Shown: positions 1 to 9,299, numbered from the stretch's first letter. The stretch is 64,000 nucleotides of DNA from Paraburkholderia madseniana (GCF_009690905.1 NZ_VOSW01000018.1:46995-110994); one strand, 5' to 3'. Translations and numbers: made by a program. The notes: a model not told the origin generated them from the letters alone.

Positions 1-495
1 ACCGCAAACCAGCAAGCCGCGCCCGCTTCCCCGGGCCCCTTGAAGCGCATCATCCTGATCGTCCTCATCGCGATCATCGCCGCAGGCGCTGCCGGCGCGG
101 GTGTGTGGTTCTTCATGTCCAAGCGCAGCCCGGCCCCCGCGTCAGCGCCAACCGCCAGCGCACCGGCGCCGCTCGCCGTGCCGCTCTTCTTCCCGCTCGA
201 ATCGATGACAGTCAACCTGCAATCGGACGACGGCCAGCAACACTTCCTGCGAATCGGCCTGACGCTCAAGCTCAACGACCCGAAAACCCAGCAGGAACTC
301 TCCGACCATATGCCGGAAGTGCGCAGCCGCATCCTCCTCGCACTGTCGAACAAACATCCGGAAGAACTCGCGCCGCTCGAAGGCAAACGCGCGCTCGCCA
401 CCGAACTCCAGACGCTGATCGAACAGCCGACCGATAAGGGCGCCGCGCCGATCCACGTCCAGGACGTGCTGTTCACCGAATTCGTCGTGCAGTGA
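1..495 (+). CDS. fliL: Flagellar basal body-associated protein FliL (5' end cut by window edge)
   Basis: FliL is an inner-membrane protein that surrounds the stator units and supports motor torque. The frame is open to base 1, and an in-frame TTG at 40 would begin right at the membrane segment, so the true start probably lies upstream, outside the window. Visible are a short hydrophilic N-terminus, one membrane helix (IILIVLIAIIAAGAAGAG), a Pro/Ala-rich linker and the periplasmic FliL domain (FPLESMTVNL, HFLRIGLTLKL) ending in VLFTEFVVQ. It is the first gene of the fliLMNOPQR run. The identification is firm; only the start is unknown. Confidence 0.95.
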   Translation, partial: TANQQAAPASPGPLKRIILIVLIAIIAAGAAGAGVWFFMSKRSPAPASAPTASAPAPLAVPLFFPLESMTVNLQSDDGQQHFLRIGLTLKLNDPKTQQELSDHMPEVRSRILLALSNKHPEELAPLEGKRALATELQTLIEQPTDKGAAPIHVQDVLFTEFVVQ

Positions 496-572
496 CGTTC
501 TCCGTGACGTTCTCAGTGGCGTTACTAAGCGCCGCCATCATTAACCGCTTCGGGACGCACGAGGAATAAGGA

Positions 573-1571
573 ATGGGCCACGAAGAGTTCATGTCCCAGG
601 AGGAGGTCGATGCCCTCCTCAAGGGCGTCACCGGCGAGTCCGACTCGGAAGCCGAGCAGACCGATCGTGCGGGCGTACGCCCGTACAACATCGCGACGCA
701 GGAACGCATCGTCCGCGGCCGGATGCCCGGCCTCGAAATTATCAACGACCGCTTCGCGCGTCTGTTGCGCGTCGGCATCTTCAACTTCATGCGGCGCTCG
801 GCGGAAATTTCCGTCGGTCCGGTGAAGGTGCAGAAGTACAGCGAGTTCACCCGCAACCTGCCGATCCCGACCAACCTGAACCTGGTCCACGTGAAGCCGT
901 TGCGCGGCACGTCGCTGTTCGTGTTCGACCCGAACCTGGTGTTCTTCGTGGTCGACAACCTGTTCGGCGGCGACGGGCGTTTCCATACCCGCGTCGAAGG
1001 CCGCGATTTCACGGCAACCGAGCAGCGCATCATCATGAAGCTGCTCAACCTCACGTTCGAGCACTACGCGGCGTCGTGGAAAAGCGTGCGGCCGCTGCAG
1101 TTCGAATTCGTGCGCTCGGAAATGCATACGCAGTTCGCCAACGTGGCGACGCCGAACGAAATCGTCATCGTCACGCAGTTCTCGATCGAGTTCGGCACGA
1201 CGGGCGGCACGCTGCACATCTGCATGCCATATTCGATGATCGAGCCGATCCGCGACATTCTCTCGTCGCCGATCCAGGGCGAGGCGCTCGAAGTCGACCG
1301 CCGCTGGGTCCGCGTGCTGTCGCAACAGGTGCAGGCAGCAGAAGTGGAACTGACCGCCGACCTGGCCCAGGTGCCGGTCACGTTCGAACAGATCCTGAAC
1401 ATGCGCAAAGGCGATGTTCTGCCGATCAACATCCCCGAACACATCACGGCGAAAGTCGATGGCGTGCCGGTGATGGAGTGCGGCTACGGAATTTTCAATG
1501 GTCAGTACGCGTTGCGGGTCCAGAAAATGATCAGCGCAGCCGACACGATGAAGGATGGTGGATATGAGTGA
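573..1571 (+). CDS. fliM: Flagellar motor switch protein FliM
   Basis: FliM is the middle C-ring protein that binds CheY-P and sets the direction of rotation. The 332-residue product has the usual length. The N-terminal EFMSQEEVDALLKG (residues 5-18) is the CheY-P-binding peptide. The CheC-like middle domain follows, and a SpoA domain that packs on FliN lies at the C-terminus. GAGGA sits about 8 bases before the ATG. The 3' end overlaps the start of fliN, which suggests translational coupling. The CheY, CheZ and CheA partners are encoded elsewhere in the window. Confidence 0.98.
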   Translation: MGHEEFMSQEEVDALLKGVTGESDSEAEQTDRAGVRPYNIATQERIVRGRMPGLEIINDRFARLLRVGIFNFMRRSAEISVGPVKVQKYSEFTRNLPIPTNLNLVHVKPLRGTSLFVFDPNLVFFVVDNLFGGDGRFHTRVEGRDFTATEQRIIMKLLNLTFEHYAASWKSVRPLQFEFVRSEMHTQFANVATPNEIVIVTQFSIEFGTTGGTLHICMPYSMIEPIRDILSSPIQGEALEVDRRWVRVLSQQVQAAEVELTADLAQVPVTFEQILNMRKGDVLPINIPEHITAKVDGVPVMECGYGIFNGQYALRVQKMISAADTMKDGGYE

Positions 1572-2028
1572 CCTGAACGCAAAGACTGAGGCCGAACTGG
1601 CCGCTGGCGAGCCGCAACTGGCCGCCGACGCAACCAGCGCCGAAGACGAAGCGGCCATGGCCGACTGGGCCAGCGCGCTGGCCGAGCAGAACGACAACAC
1701 GGAAGTCAGCGCGACCACGGCCGGCGTGTTCCAGCCGCTCTCGAAGGTCGAGCCGACCTCGACGCGTAACGACATCGACATGATCCTGGACATTCCTGTC
1801 CAGATGACCGTCGAACTCGGCCGCACCAAGATCGCGATCCGCAACCTGCTGCAACTCGCACAGGGCTCGGTCGTGGAACTGGACGGCATGGCGGGCGAAC
1901 CGATGGACGTGCTGGTCAACGGCTGCCTGATCGCCCAGGGCGAAGTGGTGGTCGTGAACGACAAGTTCGGTATCCGTCTGACCGACATCATCACGCCGTC
2001 CGAACGTATCCGGAAACTGAATCGATGA
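1564..2028 (+). CDS. fliN: Flagellar motor switch protein FliN
   Basis: FliN is the base of the C-ring and a docking site for the FliH-FliI export ATPase. I prefer the ATG at 1564 (MSDLNAK) to the in-frame ATG at 1555, because AGGATGG lies just upstream of 1564. The product is about 154 residues. An acidic, Ala-rich N-terminal extension of about 75 residues precedes the SpoA domain (ILDIPVQMTVELGRTKIAIR to the C-terminus). The gene overlaps the fliM stop and overlaps fliO by an ATGA junction. Confidence 0.97.
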   Translation: MSDLNAKTEAELAAGEPQLAADATSAEDEAAMADWASALAEQNDNTEVSATTAGVFQPLSKVEPTSTRNDIDMILDIPVQMTVELGRTKIAIRNLLQLAQGSVVELDGMAGEPMDVLVNGCLIAQGEVVVVNDKFGIRLTDIITPSERIRKLNR

Positions 2029-2669
2029 AATGCGTTGCCGGTCGCGCCATGCTGCACGCGTCGCGCGATGTTCTCAATCGCGCTGTGCTCGCAGCAATGG
2101 CAACGACGGCAGCGGCCACCCCGGCGCTGATGTTCGCAGTGACCTCCGTGGCGGCACTCGCCCCATCAGCCGCGCACGCGGCCGACATGAACGCGGTCAA
2201 CAACGCCGTGAAAATCGCGTCAGGTGTGGGTGCGGGCACGGCCGTTCCGGCGCTCGGCGTCGGCGCGGTGCTGCAAACCATCGTCGGCCTGCTGGTCGTG
2301 ATCGGTCTGGTGTTCGCCTGTGCATGGCTCGCGCGCCGCTTCGGCTTGCAGCCAGCCAATCGCGGCGGCCTCGTGAAGACGATCGGCGGCGCCTCGCTCG
2401 GCGGCAAGGAGCGGGTCGCGGTGGTCGAGATCGGCGATACGTGGCTCGTGCTCGGCACGGCGCCCGGCAATGTGCGTCTGCTGCACACGATGCCCGCCGG
2501 TTCGGCCGCAATCGATCCGGTCGCAGGCACGCAATTGGCCACACCCGGCGCATCGGATACATCGAGTAAAGGCGCCGCGTTGCCCGGCACCTTCGGCCAA
2601 CGCTTTCGCGATGCTTTAAAAGGCGAAGTGGGCAAACGTTTCAATGGGCAAGGCAGCGGGGATCGGTAA
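2025..2669 (+). CDS. fliO: Flagellar biosynthesis protein FliO
   Basis: FliO is a membrane protein that helps assemble the FliP ring of the export gate. The 214-residue product has an N-terminal hydrophobic region that could be a signal or first membrane segment, then a clear membrane helix ([22 protein letters not shown] within 80-105), followed by the FliO cytoplasmic domain ([35 protein letters not shown]). FliO is poorly conserved, so position between fliN and fliP is part of the evidence. It starts in an ATGA overlap with fliN. A Met at residue 9 is an alternative start. Confidence 0.93.
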   Translation: MKCVAGRAMLHASRDVLNRAVLAAMATTAAATPALMFAVTSVAALAPSAAHAADMNAVNNAVKIASGVGAGTAVPALGVGAVLQTIVGLLVVIGLVFACAWLARRFGLQPANRGGLVKTIGGASLGGKERVAVVEIGDTWLVLGTAPGNVRLLHTMPAGSAAIDPVAGTQLATPGASDTSSKGAALPGTFGQRFRDALKGEVGKRFNGQGSGDR

Positions 2670-3511
2670 TGCAGTTCAGTCTTCTTTCAGTGCACCCCGT
2701 GCAATCAGCACATCAAACGCACGCCACGCGCATGTCCTGCGCCGCCTCGAAAATCATTCCCATCCTGCGCCGCGTCGCGCCAGTCGTGTTGCCGGCGCTG
2801 ATGCTCGCGCTGCCGACGCTGTCGTTCGCGCAAACCGCCGGCTTGCCGGCCTTCAATACGAGCCCGGGTCCGAACGGCGGTACGACGTATTCGCTGAGCG
2901 TGCAGACGATGCTGCTGCTCACGATGCTGTCGTTCCTGCCGGCGATGGTGCTGATGATGACGAGCTTCACTCGCATCATCATCGTGTTGTCGCTGCTACG
3001 TCAGGCGCTCGGCACCACCACCACGCCGCCAAACCAGGTGCTGGTCGGTCTCGCGCTGTTCCTCACGCTGTTCGTGATGTCGCCGGTGCTCGACAAGGCC
3101 TATAACGAGGGCTACAAACCGTTCTCCGAAGGCTCGATGCCGATGGAGACGGCGGTGAGCCGCGGCCTCGCGCCGTTCAAGACCTTCATGCTGCGCCAGA
3201 CCCGCGAAAGCGATCTTGCCTTGTTCGCCCGCATCTCGCACGCAGCGCCGATGCAAGGTCCGGAAGACGTGCCGCTGTCGCTGCTGGTGCCGTCGTTCGT
3301 GACGAGCGAACTGAAAACGGGCTTCCAGATCGGCTTCACGATTTTCATCCCGTTCCTCATCATCGACATGGTGGTGGCGAGCGTGCTGATGTCGATGGGG
3401 ATGATGATGGTCTCGCCCGCCACCATCTCGCTGCCGTTCAAGCTGATGCTGTTCGTGCTGGTCGACGGTTGGCAACTGCTGCTCGGCTCGCTCGCGCAGA
3501 GCTTTGTTTAA
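2669..3511 (+). CDS. fliP: Flagellar export gate protein FliP
   Basis: FliP forms the pentameric core of the type III export gate with FliQ and FliR. The 280-residue product has a long N-terminal part ending in a signal-type segment ([17 protein letters not shown]), as is usual because FliP is made with a cleaved signal. Typical FliP blocks follow: [37 protein letters not shown], and a C-terminal [17 protein letters not shown]. The ATG shares a base with the TAA stop of fliO. Confidence 0.97.
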   Translation: MQFSLLSVHPVQSAHQTHATRMSCAASKIIPILRRVAPVVLPALMLALPTLSFAQTAGLPAFNTSPGPNGGTTYSLSVQTMLLLTMLSFLPAMVLMMTSFTRIIIVLSLLRQALGTTTTPPNQVLVGLALFLTLFVMSPVLDKAYNEGYKPFSEGSMPMETAVSRGLAPFKTFMLRQTRESDLALFARISHAAPMQGPEDVPLSLLVPSFVTSELKTGFQIGFTIFIPFLIIDMVVASVLMSMGMMMVSPATISLPFKLMLFVLVDGWQLLLGSLAQSFV

Positions 3512-3575
3512 CCGGCTCATTTAACCAGCTCACTTAGTTGCGTCACTCAATCCTTCACGCTTCCGGTACTACGCC

Positions 3576-3845
3576 ATGAATCAGGAATCCGTCATGACGC
3601 TCGCGCACCAGGCCATGTATGTCGGCCTGCTGCTTGCCGCGCCGTTGTTGCTGGTCGCGCTGGTGGTCGGTCTGGTGGTGAGCCTGTTCCAGGCCGCCAC
3701 GCAGATCAACGAAACCACGCTGTCGTTCATTCCGAAGCTGCTCGCGATCGCCATCACGATGGTGATCGCCGGTCCGTGGATGTTGACGACCATGCTCGAC
3801 TATCTGCGCCAGACGCTCACCAATATCCCGTCGCTAGTCAACTGA
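3576..3845 (+). CDS. fliQ: Flagellar export gate protein FliQ
   Basis: FliQ is a small two-helix protein of the export gate. At 89 residues it has the family length, and both membrane hairpin helices are visible (LLLAAPLLLVALVVGLVVSL and LLAIAITMVIAGPWMLTTML) around the typical FQAATQINETTLSFIPK loop. It lies 64 bases after fliP. No separate promoter is evident in the gap. Confidence 0.97.
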   Translation: MNQESVMTLAHQAMYVGLLLAAPLLLVALVVGLVVSLFQAATQINETTLSFIPKLLAIAITMVIAGPWMLTTMLDYLRQTLTNIPSLVN

Positions 3846-3891
3846 GCGCGGCCCCGGCTTCAGCTCGGCGCTTGCCCCCTTCCCCACCGCC

Positions 3892-4674
3892 ATGTTTTCC
3901 GTCACCTACGCCCAACTGAACGTCTGGCTCACAGCGTTCCTGTGGCCGTTCGTGCGGATTCTCGCGCTGGTGGCGACCGCGCCGGTGCTCGGCAACCGCT
4001 CGCTGCCGACGCGCGTGAAGATCGGCCTCGCGGCTTTCATCACGATCATCGTCGCGCCTACGCTCGGCGCGCTGCCGCAGGTCACGGTGTTTTCCGCCGA
4101 AGGCGTGTGGATTATCGTCAACCAGTTCCTGATCGGCATCGCGCTCGGCATGACAATGCAGATCGTGTTCCAGGCGATCAGCGCCACTGGCGATTTCGTC
4201 GGCCTCGGCATGGGTCTCGGTTTCGCAACATTTTTCGACGCGCAGGCAAGCAGTTCGAGCCAGGTGCTGTCGAGCTACATGAACATCATTGCAATGCTGG
4301 TGTTTCTGGTGATCGATGGCCATCTGCAGATGATCAGCGCGCTGCTGACCACGTTCCAGTCCGTGCCGGTGTCGGCGAACATTCTGGGCGCGCCCGGCTG
4401 GCGCACGCTGGCGAATTTCGGCAGCACGGTGTTTTCGGCGGGCCTGTTGCTGTCGCTGCCGGTGGTCGTCGCGCTCCTGATCACCAATATCTCGCTCGGC
4501 ATCCTGAACCGCGCCGCGCCGCAAATCGGCGTATTCCAGATCGGCTTTCCGCTGACCATGCTGATCGGCATGCTGCTCCTGCAACTGATGATCCCGAACA
4601 TGATTCCGTTCTTCATGCGCCTGTTCGACGTCGGTCTCGATCAGATGGGGCGTGTAGCAGCGGGGTTGAAGTAG
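3892..4674 (+). CDS. fliR: Flagellar export gate protein FliR
   Basis: FliR completes the FliPQR gate through which rod, hook and filament subunits pass. The 260-residue product is strongly hydrophobic with about six membrane segments and the usual family blocks (LWPFVRILALVATAPVLG, GLGMGLGFATFFDAQ, GFPLTMLIGMLLLQLMIPNMIPFF). It is the last gene of the operon and is followed by a terminator hairpin shared with the convergent flgL. Confidence 0.97.
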   Translation: MFSVTYAQLNVWLTAFLWPFVRILALVATAPVLGNRSLPTRVKIGLAAFITIIVAPTLGALPQVTVFSAEGVWIIVNQFLIGIALGMTMQIVFQAISATGDFVGLGMGLGFATFFDAQASSSSQVLSSYMNIIAMLVFLVIDGHLQMISALLTTFQSVPVSANILGAPGWRTLANFGSTVFSAGLLLSLPVVVALLITNISLGILNRAAPQIGVFQIGFPLTMLIGMLLLQLMIPNMIPFFMRLFDVGLDQMGRVAAGLK

Positions 4675-4696
4675 CGCGGCCCCACCCAAAACAAAG

Positions 4697-4731
4697 AAGG
4701 GCGGAACCGGCTCACACCGGCTTCCGCCCTT
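4697..4731. terminator. Convergent terminator between fliR and flgL
   Basis: A near-perfect hairpin: AAGGGCGGAA-CCGG pairs with CCGGCTTCCGCCCTT around a CTCACA loop, with one bulged base. It is followed by CCTCGTTTC on the plus strand. It lies in the 77-bp gap between two convergent genes and could stop transcription from both sides. Confidence 0.8.
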
Positions 4732-4751
4732 CCTCGTTTCAGACTGCTCGC

Positions 4752-5972
4752 TCAATTCAGGTACTGGAACAGCGAAACGCTCTGGATCTTCACGAACGCC
4801 TGCTGCGCCGCTTGCAGCGCGTTTTGCGTCATCGTGTACTGGCCGATCGTCTTGGCCATGTCCGTCTGCGTCAGATCCGCGAGGTTGCTCGACGTCTGCA
4901 ACGTGTTGGTCTGGGTGACGGTCTGCAACGCCTGCACTTGCTGCTCGCGGCCACCCACCGCCGCCTGCGCGGTCACGACGTTGTTCATCGTGTTTTCGAG
5001 CTGGGTCATGCTGGTGGTCAGTGCGCTCTGGTAGCTGGCCGTCGAGGCGCCGCCGGACAGCGGCGATTGCAACGTGGTGATCAACTGGCTCAGATTGGCG
5101 AACACATCCATGCTGCCTTGCGTGGCCGGCGTCACGGAAAAGCTGTCGCCCGCGTTCGGTGCGCCAGTGATGTTCACCGTCTGGCCGCCAAGCGTGATCG
5201 CCGAGCCGGCCGTAAACGGTTGCGGCGCGCTCGTGGTCGGCGCCCCGCTCGGCGGGGTCTGGGTCACCGTGTAGGTGGTCGCCGACGTGAAGTTGATCGC
5301 GTACGTATCCGCATTGGCCGGATTGGTCGGGTTCGTCAGGCTCACGGTGCTGATCACGCCCGTGCCCGTGTTGCCCGCCGTCGCGGCCGGCACCGAGCTG
5401 GTGCCGATCGCTGCCACGCTCCCGAAGATCGCGAGACCGTTGTCGCCGGTCTGAATCGTGTGCGAGGACGTGATCTGCATGGAAGGCGTACCGGTATCGC
5501 CCGAATAGCTCACGACACCGGCCGCGTTGGTGGTGTACGGCGTCGCAGTGGTTTGATAACCACCGAACAAGGCATTGCCCTGCGGGTCGGTCGCATTGGC
5601 GAGCGTCATCAACTGGCTGCGCAAGCTCTGCAATTGCGTCGCGATCGAACCGCGGTCGCCGTTGTTCAGCGAACCGTCGCCGGCGCTCAGCACCAGCGTG
5701 TGAATGCTCTGCAGCACGGTATTGACACTGCCGAGCGTCGAATCTTCCTGTTGCAGCGAAGAGAGCGCGGCGCCCTGGTTGGTCGTGTACTGCGACAGGC
5801 TCGTCGCCGTCGAACTCAGCAGCACCGCCTGCGCCGCGCCGAGCGGATTGTCCGACGGCGTGGAGAGGCTCACGCCGCTCGAGATCTCTTGATACAACTG
5901 CGACAACTGAGCTTGCTGATCGCTCATCGTCGCCACGTTCATATTGAAGTACTGCGTACTGGAGATGCGCAT
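4752..5972 (-). CDS. flgL: Flagellar hook-associated protein 3 (FlgL)
   Basis: FlgL is the second hook-filament junction protein, joining FlgK to the filament. The reading frame can be extended to a TTG, but the ATG at 5972 (MRISSTQYFN) has GAGG about 8 bases upstream, giving 406 residues. The N-terminus is flagellin-like (YQEISSGVSLSTPSDNPLGAAQA) and the C-terminus is the coiled D0 helix ending SLFQYLN. The variable middle is rich in Thr, Ser, Gly and Ala. It starts 10 bases after the flgK stop and is probably cotranscribed with flgK from a sigma-28 promoter. Confidence 0.95.
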   Translation of the reverse strand: MRISSTQYFNMNVATMSDQQAQLSQLYQEISSGVSLSTPSDNPLGAAQAVLLSSTATSLSQYTTNQGAALSSLQQEDSTLGSVNTVLQSIHTLVLSAGDGSLNNGDRGSIATQLQSLRSQLMTLANATDPQGNALFGGYQTTATPYTTNAAGVVSYSGDTGTPSMQITSSHTIQTGDNGLAIFGSVAAIGTSSVPAATAGNTGTGVISTVSLTNPTNPANADTYAINFTSATTYTVTQTPPSGAPTTSAPQPFTAGSAITLGGQTVNITGAPNAGDSFSVTPATQGSMDVFANLSQLITTLQSPLSGGASTASYQSALTTSMTQLENTMNNVVTAQAAVGGREQQVQALQTVTQTNTLQTSSNLADLTQTDMAKTIGQYTMTQNALQAAQQAFVKIQSVSLFQYLN

Positions 5973-5982
5973 GTTCAACGCC

Positions 5983-7959
5983 TCACTGGAAGATGCCGAG
6001 TATCGTCTGGAACAGGGTTTGCGCAGTCTGGATGACCTTGCTGTTCGCCTGATAGAGCTGCTGATACTGAAGCAGGTTGGCTGCTTCTTCGTTGATGTTC
6101 ACGCCCGAGACCGACTGCTGCGCGGTGGTGATCTGCGTCACCAGCGCGGTCTGCGCCGTGCTCGAGGTCTGAATCTGATTGGTCTGGTTGCCGATCTGGT
6201 TGACGTAGTTCGCATACGCGCCTGTCAGCGTGACCGTGCCGCCCGCCAGTGCCTTCGCCGCGGAGAGGTTCGACAGCGCCAGTGCATTGCGGCCGTCGTT
6301 GCTCGCGCCGGTGTTCGGGCCGATGGTGAACGTGTCGCCGGCAGCCGGTGCGCCGCTGATCGTCACCGAGACGTTGTTCATCTGGCCGGCGGTCGGGTTG
6401 GTGATCGTCAGCGCTGCCCCCGTCGCCGACGAATACGGCACCACGGTCGCCGCAGTGGCGATCGGGTAAGAGGTGGGGGGCGAGCCCGCTACTGTCACCG
6501 TCGAACCGGCCGGGAAGCCTGAGAGACCCGCGCCGTTGTAAGACAGCGTGGTGGTCGCATTCGGCATCGTGTAACCGGCCGTCACCGAGCCTTGCGAGAT
6601 CGTACCGGTGCCGGTATTGCTCGCCGTTGCCGCCCCGAGTACCGGTGCCGCGGCGGCAATCGCCGATGGGTCCGTGGTCGCGGTGTTGAAGCTGTTCAGC
6701 GCGCCGCGGGTCGGTTCTACCGTGAACGAATCGCCGGCGTTCATCGTGCCGGTGGTCGAGAAATTCAGGCCGTTGATCGGCAGGGCCAGCGTGGTCGCCG
6801 AGCCCACCACGCTGCCGGTCGAATTGTCGGTCAGCGTGTAGCTGGTGCCGTTATAAGCCAGCGTGTAGTCGCCGGTGGTCGGCTGCGCAGGATTCGCGAA
6901 CGAGACGTTCAGCGACGCGTTGCCGGTGTTCTTCGTATTCGCGTAGACCGTCGGGCCGCCCACCGAAAACAGCGCGCCGCCCTGGGCGCCAGCGAGCGTG
7001 ATGCCGAGGCCGTTCTGCGCGTTGACCTGCGCGGAAAAGCTCACCGCAATCGCGCCGAGTTGCGCTTCGGACGGATCGAGCGTCTGGCTGCGGAACGCCA
7101 GCAGGCCGCCAAGCGTGCCGCCCGTGATCTTGCTGTCGGGCAGGTTTTGCGGCGCAGCGGCCGGGTTTGCACCTGCCTGGCCGAGATACTGCACCGACAG
7201 TTCGCTGGTGTCGCCTGTCGAAGGCGCCGTACCCAGGTTGTAGCTATTGGTGGACGATACGAGCGGCTGGCCGTTGCCCATGAACACGCTATAGCTGCCG
7301 TTACTGTTCACGACGTTCACGCCGATCAGTTGCGACAGGTTCGACACGGCTTGATCGCGCTGATCCATCAGCTGGTTCGGCGGCTGACCTTGCGTGCTGG
7401 CCTGGGAGATCTGCCCGTTCAATTGGGCGATCTGCTGCGTGTAGCTATTGATTTGCGAAACGGTGTTGCTGAGCTGCGTGTTGACGCTCTGGCGCATCGC
7501 GTCGTATTGCTGACCCGCGGCATTGATCTGATTCACGAGCGTCTGCGCGCCGCTTATCGCGCCCTGGCGGGTGGACAGGCTGGAGGCGTTGTTCGAGACG
7601 TTCTGCAAACCGGTGAAGTAGCTGGTGATCGCGCTTGCAATGCCGGCTGTCGGGCTACCGACAAGATTGTTCAACTGCGAGATCATCGTGTTGTACGTCG
7701 ACAGCGATCCGCCCGAGCTCTGCGCATTGTTCAACTCAGTGGTCAGATACTGGCTGTACTGGCGCGTCACGGTGACGGTCGAGACGCCCTGCGGCAAAAA
7801 ACCGGAACCCGTGTACTGGCCACCGGTTTCGGCGTAGACCGGCGTTTCGATCGTGTAACCCGGCGTCGACGCATTGCTGATGTTCTGGCCGGTCGTCGTG
7901 AGTCCCCACTGGGCTGCGTTCAGTCCACTGAGTCCGAGATTGATGAGGTTGCTCGACAT
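5983..7959 (-). CDS. flgK: Flagellar hook-associated protein 1 (FlgK)
   Basis: FlgK is the first hook-filament junction protein. The 658-residue product begins with the typical SNLINLGLSGLNAAQWGL helix and NISNASTPGYT rod/hook motif, and ends with the D0 helix (NEEAANLLQYQQLYQANSK). The centre carries long Gly/Thr/Ala-rich beta domains, making it longer than the enterobacterial protein (about 550 residues). AGGAT lies before the ATG. A sigma-28 promoter sits about 60 bases upstream. Confidence 0.97.
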   Translation of the reverse strand: MSSNLINLGLSGLNAAQWGLTTTGQNISNASTPGYTIETPVYAETGGQYTGSGFLPQGVSTVTVTRQYSQYLTTELNNAQSSGGSLSTYNTMISQLNNLVGSPTAGIASAITSYFTGLQNVSNNASSLSTRQGAISGAQTLVNQINAAGQQYDAMRQSVNTQLSNTVSQINSYTQQIAQLNGQISQASTQGQPPNQLMDQRDQAVSNLSQLIGVNVVNSNGSYSVFMGNGQPLVSSTNSYNLGTAPSTGDTSELSVQYLGQAGANPAAAPQNLPDSKITGGTLGGLLAFRSQTLDPSEAQLGAIAVSFSAQVNAQNGLGITLAGAQGGALFSVGGPTVYANTKNTGNASLNVSFANPAQPTTGDYTLAYNGTSYTLTDNSTGSVVGSATTLALPINGLNFSTTGTMNAGDSFTVEPTRGALNSFNTATTDPSAIAAAAPVLGAATASNTGTGTISQGSVTAGYTMPNATTTLSYNGAGLSGFPAGSTVTVAGSPPTSYPIATAATVVPYSSATGAALTITNPTAGQMNNVSVTISGAPAAGDTFTIGPNTGASNDGRNALALSNLSAAKALAGGTVTLTGAYANYVNQIGNQTNQIQTSSTAQTALVTQITTAQQSVSGVNINEEAANLLQYQQLYQANSKVIQTAQTLFQTILGIFQ

Positions 7960-8016
7960 GCGTCATCCTGAAGGGCGACACCGACCACTTGCCGCCGCGT
8001 TACTTGAACATCCTGT

Positions 8017-8043
8017 TTAACGGCCCCCACGAGGAAAAATTGA
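8017..8043 (-). promoter_or_regulatory. Sigma-28 (FliA) promoter for flgKL
   Basis: Read on the minus strand: TCAATTTT - 11 nt - GCCGTTAA. Against the enterobacterial consensus TAAAGTTT-N11-GCCGATAA this is 6/8 and 7/8 with the exact spacer. The -10 element ends 57 bases before the flgK ATG, the right place for a late-class promoter. Confidence 0.75.
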
Positions 8044-8115
8044 GGGCCATTCCGATGCTTGTTCGACGTTTGTTTCAACGTTTGCGAGGCGCGTGCAGCA
8101 AGGCTCTTTCGCCGT

Positions 8116-8907
8116 TCAGCGCACCAGCGAGCGGCGCTTCATTTCGAGTTGCGTAATCAGACGCTGCAGCGTGTTTTCGGCGCTGCCCGGCAGCGTCAGA
8201 AAACGGAAGCCGAGTTGATAGCGCTGCGTGCCGTTCGGCAATGCGGTGGAACGGTGCGACACCAGTTGCAGATCGAGCGAAAGGCGGCCAAGCGAGCCGA
8301 GCGACAGTTCGCAATCCTGCAGCCGCGTGCCCATCGGCAATTCGGCCACGCGTTCATCCGAGGTGCGCATGCCGACGCCGCCGAGCGACAGATCGTGCAC
8401 TTCGAAGCGGAACGTATCGCCTTCGGGCAAACGGCCGCTGCACATATACGGATCGAGAATCGGCGCATCGACGCGGAAATACTCGCGGCGCTGCACGTGG
8501 TACAGCACTTCGGGGAAGTCGGACTCGAATGCGGGCAGTCCTTCGTAACGGGTTTCGCGCGGGGTGCCGGTGGCGAACTCGACGCGCACGCCGTCAGGCG
8601 ACGCGTGGAACTGGCAGCGCGGCGCGCCCAATAAGCCTTTGTTCTGTTCGGAGAGTGCGCCCCAATCGAACGTGAAGGTGCGCCCGCGCACGTCGACATC
8701 GAGCAGGCGCGTCACGAGCTGACCGCCCGCATATTCAACGGTGAGGAAATCGCCGCGATTGACGAGGTTGCGTAACTGAACGCCAATCTCCAGCGGATTG
8801 CGACGGCCGAAATCGGGTGCGCTTTCGTCTAGCGTGGCGTGCGACTGGCCGGGTGCGTCGGTCTGGCCGTGCGACTGGGTAGTATCCATAGGCTTGCCGG
8901 TATGCAT
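8116..8907 (-). CDS. ycgR: Flagellar brake protein YcgR (PilZ domain, c-di-GMP receptor)
   Basis: YcgR binds cyclic di-GMP and slows or biases the motor by contacting the rotor or stator. The 263-residue product has the N-terminal YcgR_2 domain (residues about 40-140: NPLEIGVQLRNLVNRGDFLTV) and a C-terminal PilZ domain with the ligand motif RREYFR (about 145-150) and the later DLSLGGVGMR (DxSxxG). A second Met at residue 7 is a possible start. The gene lies between flgJ and flgK with its own sigma-28 promoter, so it should be made with late motility genes. Confidence 0.9.
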   Translation of the reverse strand: MHTGKPMDTTQSHGQTDAPGQSHATLDESAPDFGRRNPLEIGVQLRNLVNRGDFLTVEYAGGQLVTRLLDVDVRGRTFTFDWGALSEQNKGLLGAPRCQFHASPDGVRVEFATGTPRETRYEGLPAFESDFPEVLYHVQRREYFRVDAPILDPYMCSGRLPEGDTFRFEVHDLSLGGVGMRTSDERVAELPMGTRLQDCELSLGSLGRLSLDLQLVSHRSTALPNGTQRYQLGFRFLTLPGSAENTLQRLITQLEMKRRSLVR

Positions 8908-9022
8908 GTTCTTGCGGGCGCGTGCCAGGGCTCCTGCCGGGGCTTTCGCGCGGCCTTCATCGAAGCCGCAGCACGCGCATTCAACCGGACATTAAACGCT
9001 TTCCGGTATCGGGTCTAACTAA

Positions 9023-9049
9023 TTAGCGGCAGCATTCAGCCAAAATTTA
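9023..9049 (-). promoter_or_regulatory. Sigma-28 (FliA) promoter for ycgR
   Basis: Read on the minus strand: TAAATTTT - 11 nt - GCCGCTAA. Both halves match the FliA consensus 7/8 with the exact 11-nt spacer. The -10 end is about 115 bases upstream of the ycgR ATG, leaving a fairly long leader. This is the best-matching FliA site in the window. Confidence 0.78.
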
Positions 9050-9156
9050 GGGGCGTGTAATGAAATATTTGCCGCAAACGTTAAACGCCGATATTCCGGC
9101 AGTGGAATCCGCGTGCATGGAATACCGGCAACAATCACGCCGGTTATGCGGGTGGA

Positions 9157-9178
9157 CCGGCCGCCCGTAGGCGGCCGG
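9157..9178 (-). terminator. Hairpin downstream of flgJ
   Basis: CCGGCCGCC and GGCGGCCGG form a perfect 9-bp stem around a CGTA loop. It lies about 120 bases past the flgJ stop on the minus strand. There is no T-tract after it on that strand, so it may be an mRNA-end stabiliser instead of an intrinsic terminator. Confidence 0.45.
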
Positions 9179-9299
9179 CCTCGTCCGTCTTGTTATGCAC
9201 CTGGCCCCGTCGCGTGCATACTTTATTCGAGAAAATCAGACTGCATAAACTGATCGGCTGCGCAGTCGAGTGCGGCTGCACACCTGCATTAACGGCAGG

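Larger units (their letters stand above)
8908..9299. other. Intergenic region between flgJ and ycgR
   Basis: This 392-bp stretch has no credible gene. It holds the ycgR sigma-28 promoter (9023-9049) and, nearer flgJ, a GC-rich hairpin that may terminate the flgB-J operon. The part around 9010-9080 is clearly richer in A+T than its surroundings. Confidence 0.6.

Noticed and set aside
40..42. TTG at base 40 as the fliL start
   Set aside because: It would begin directly at the membrane segment and the frame is open to base 1, so the gene is more likely cut by the window edge.
525..2057. 510-residue open frame on the minus strand over fliM/fliN
   Set aside because: It is antisense to two clear genes, is rich in Arg/His and Ser/Thr as GC-rich shadow frames are, and has no recognisable domain.
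3942..6035. 697-residue open frame on the plus strand crossing fliR and flgL
   Set aside because: It crosses a convergent terminator and two well-supported genes; composition is Arg-rich shadow.
6592..7971. 459-residue open frame antisense to flgK
   Set aside because: Arg-rich shadow of flgK with no family resemblance.
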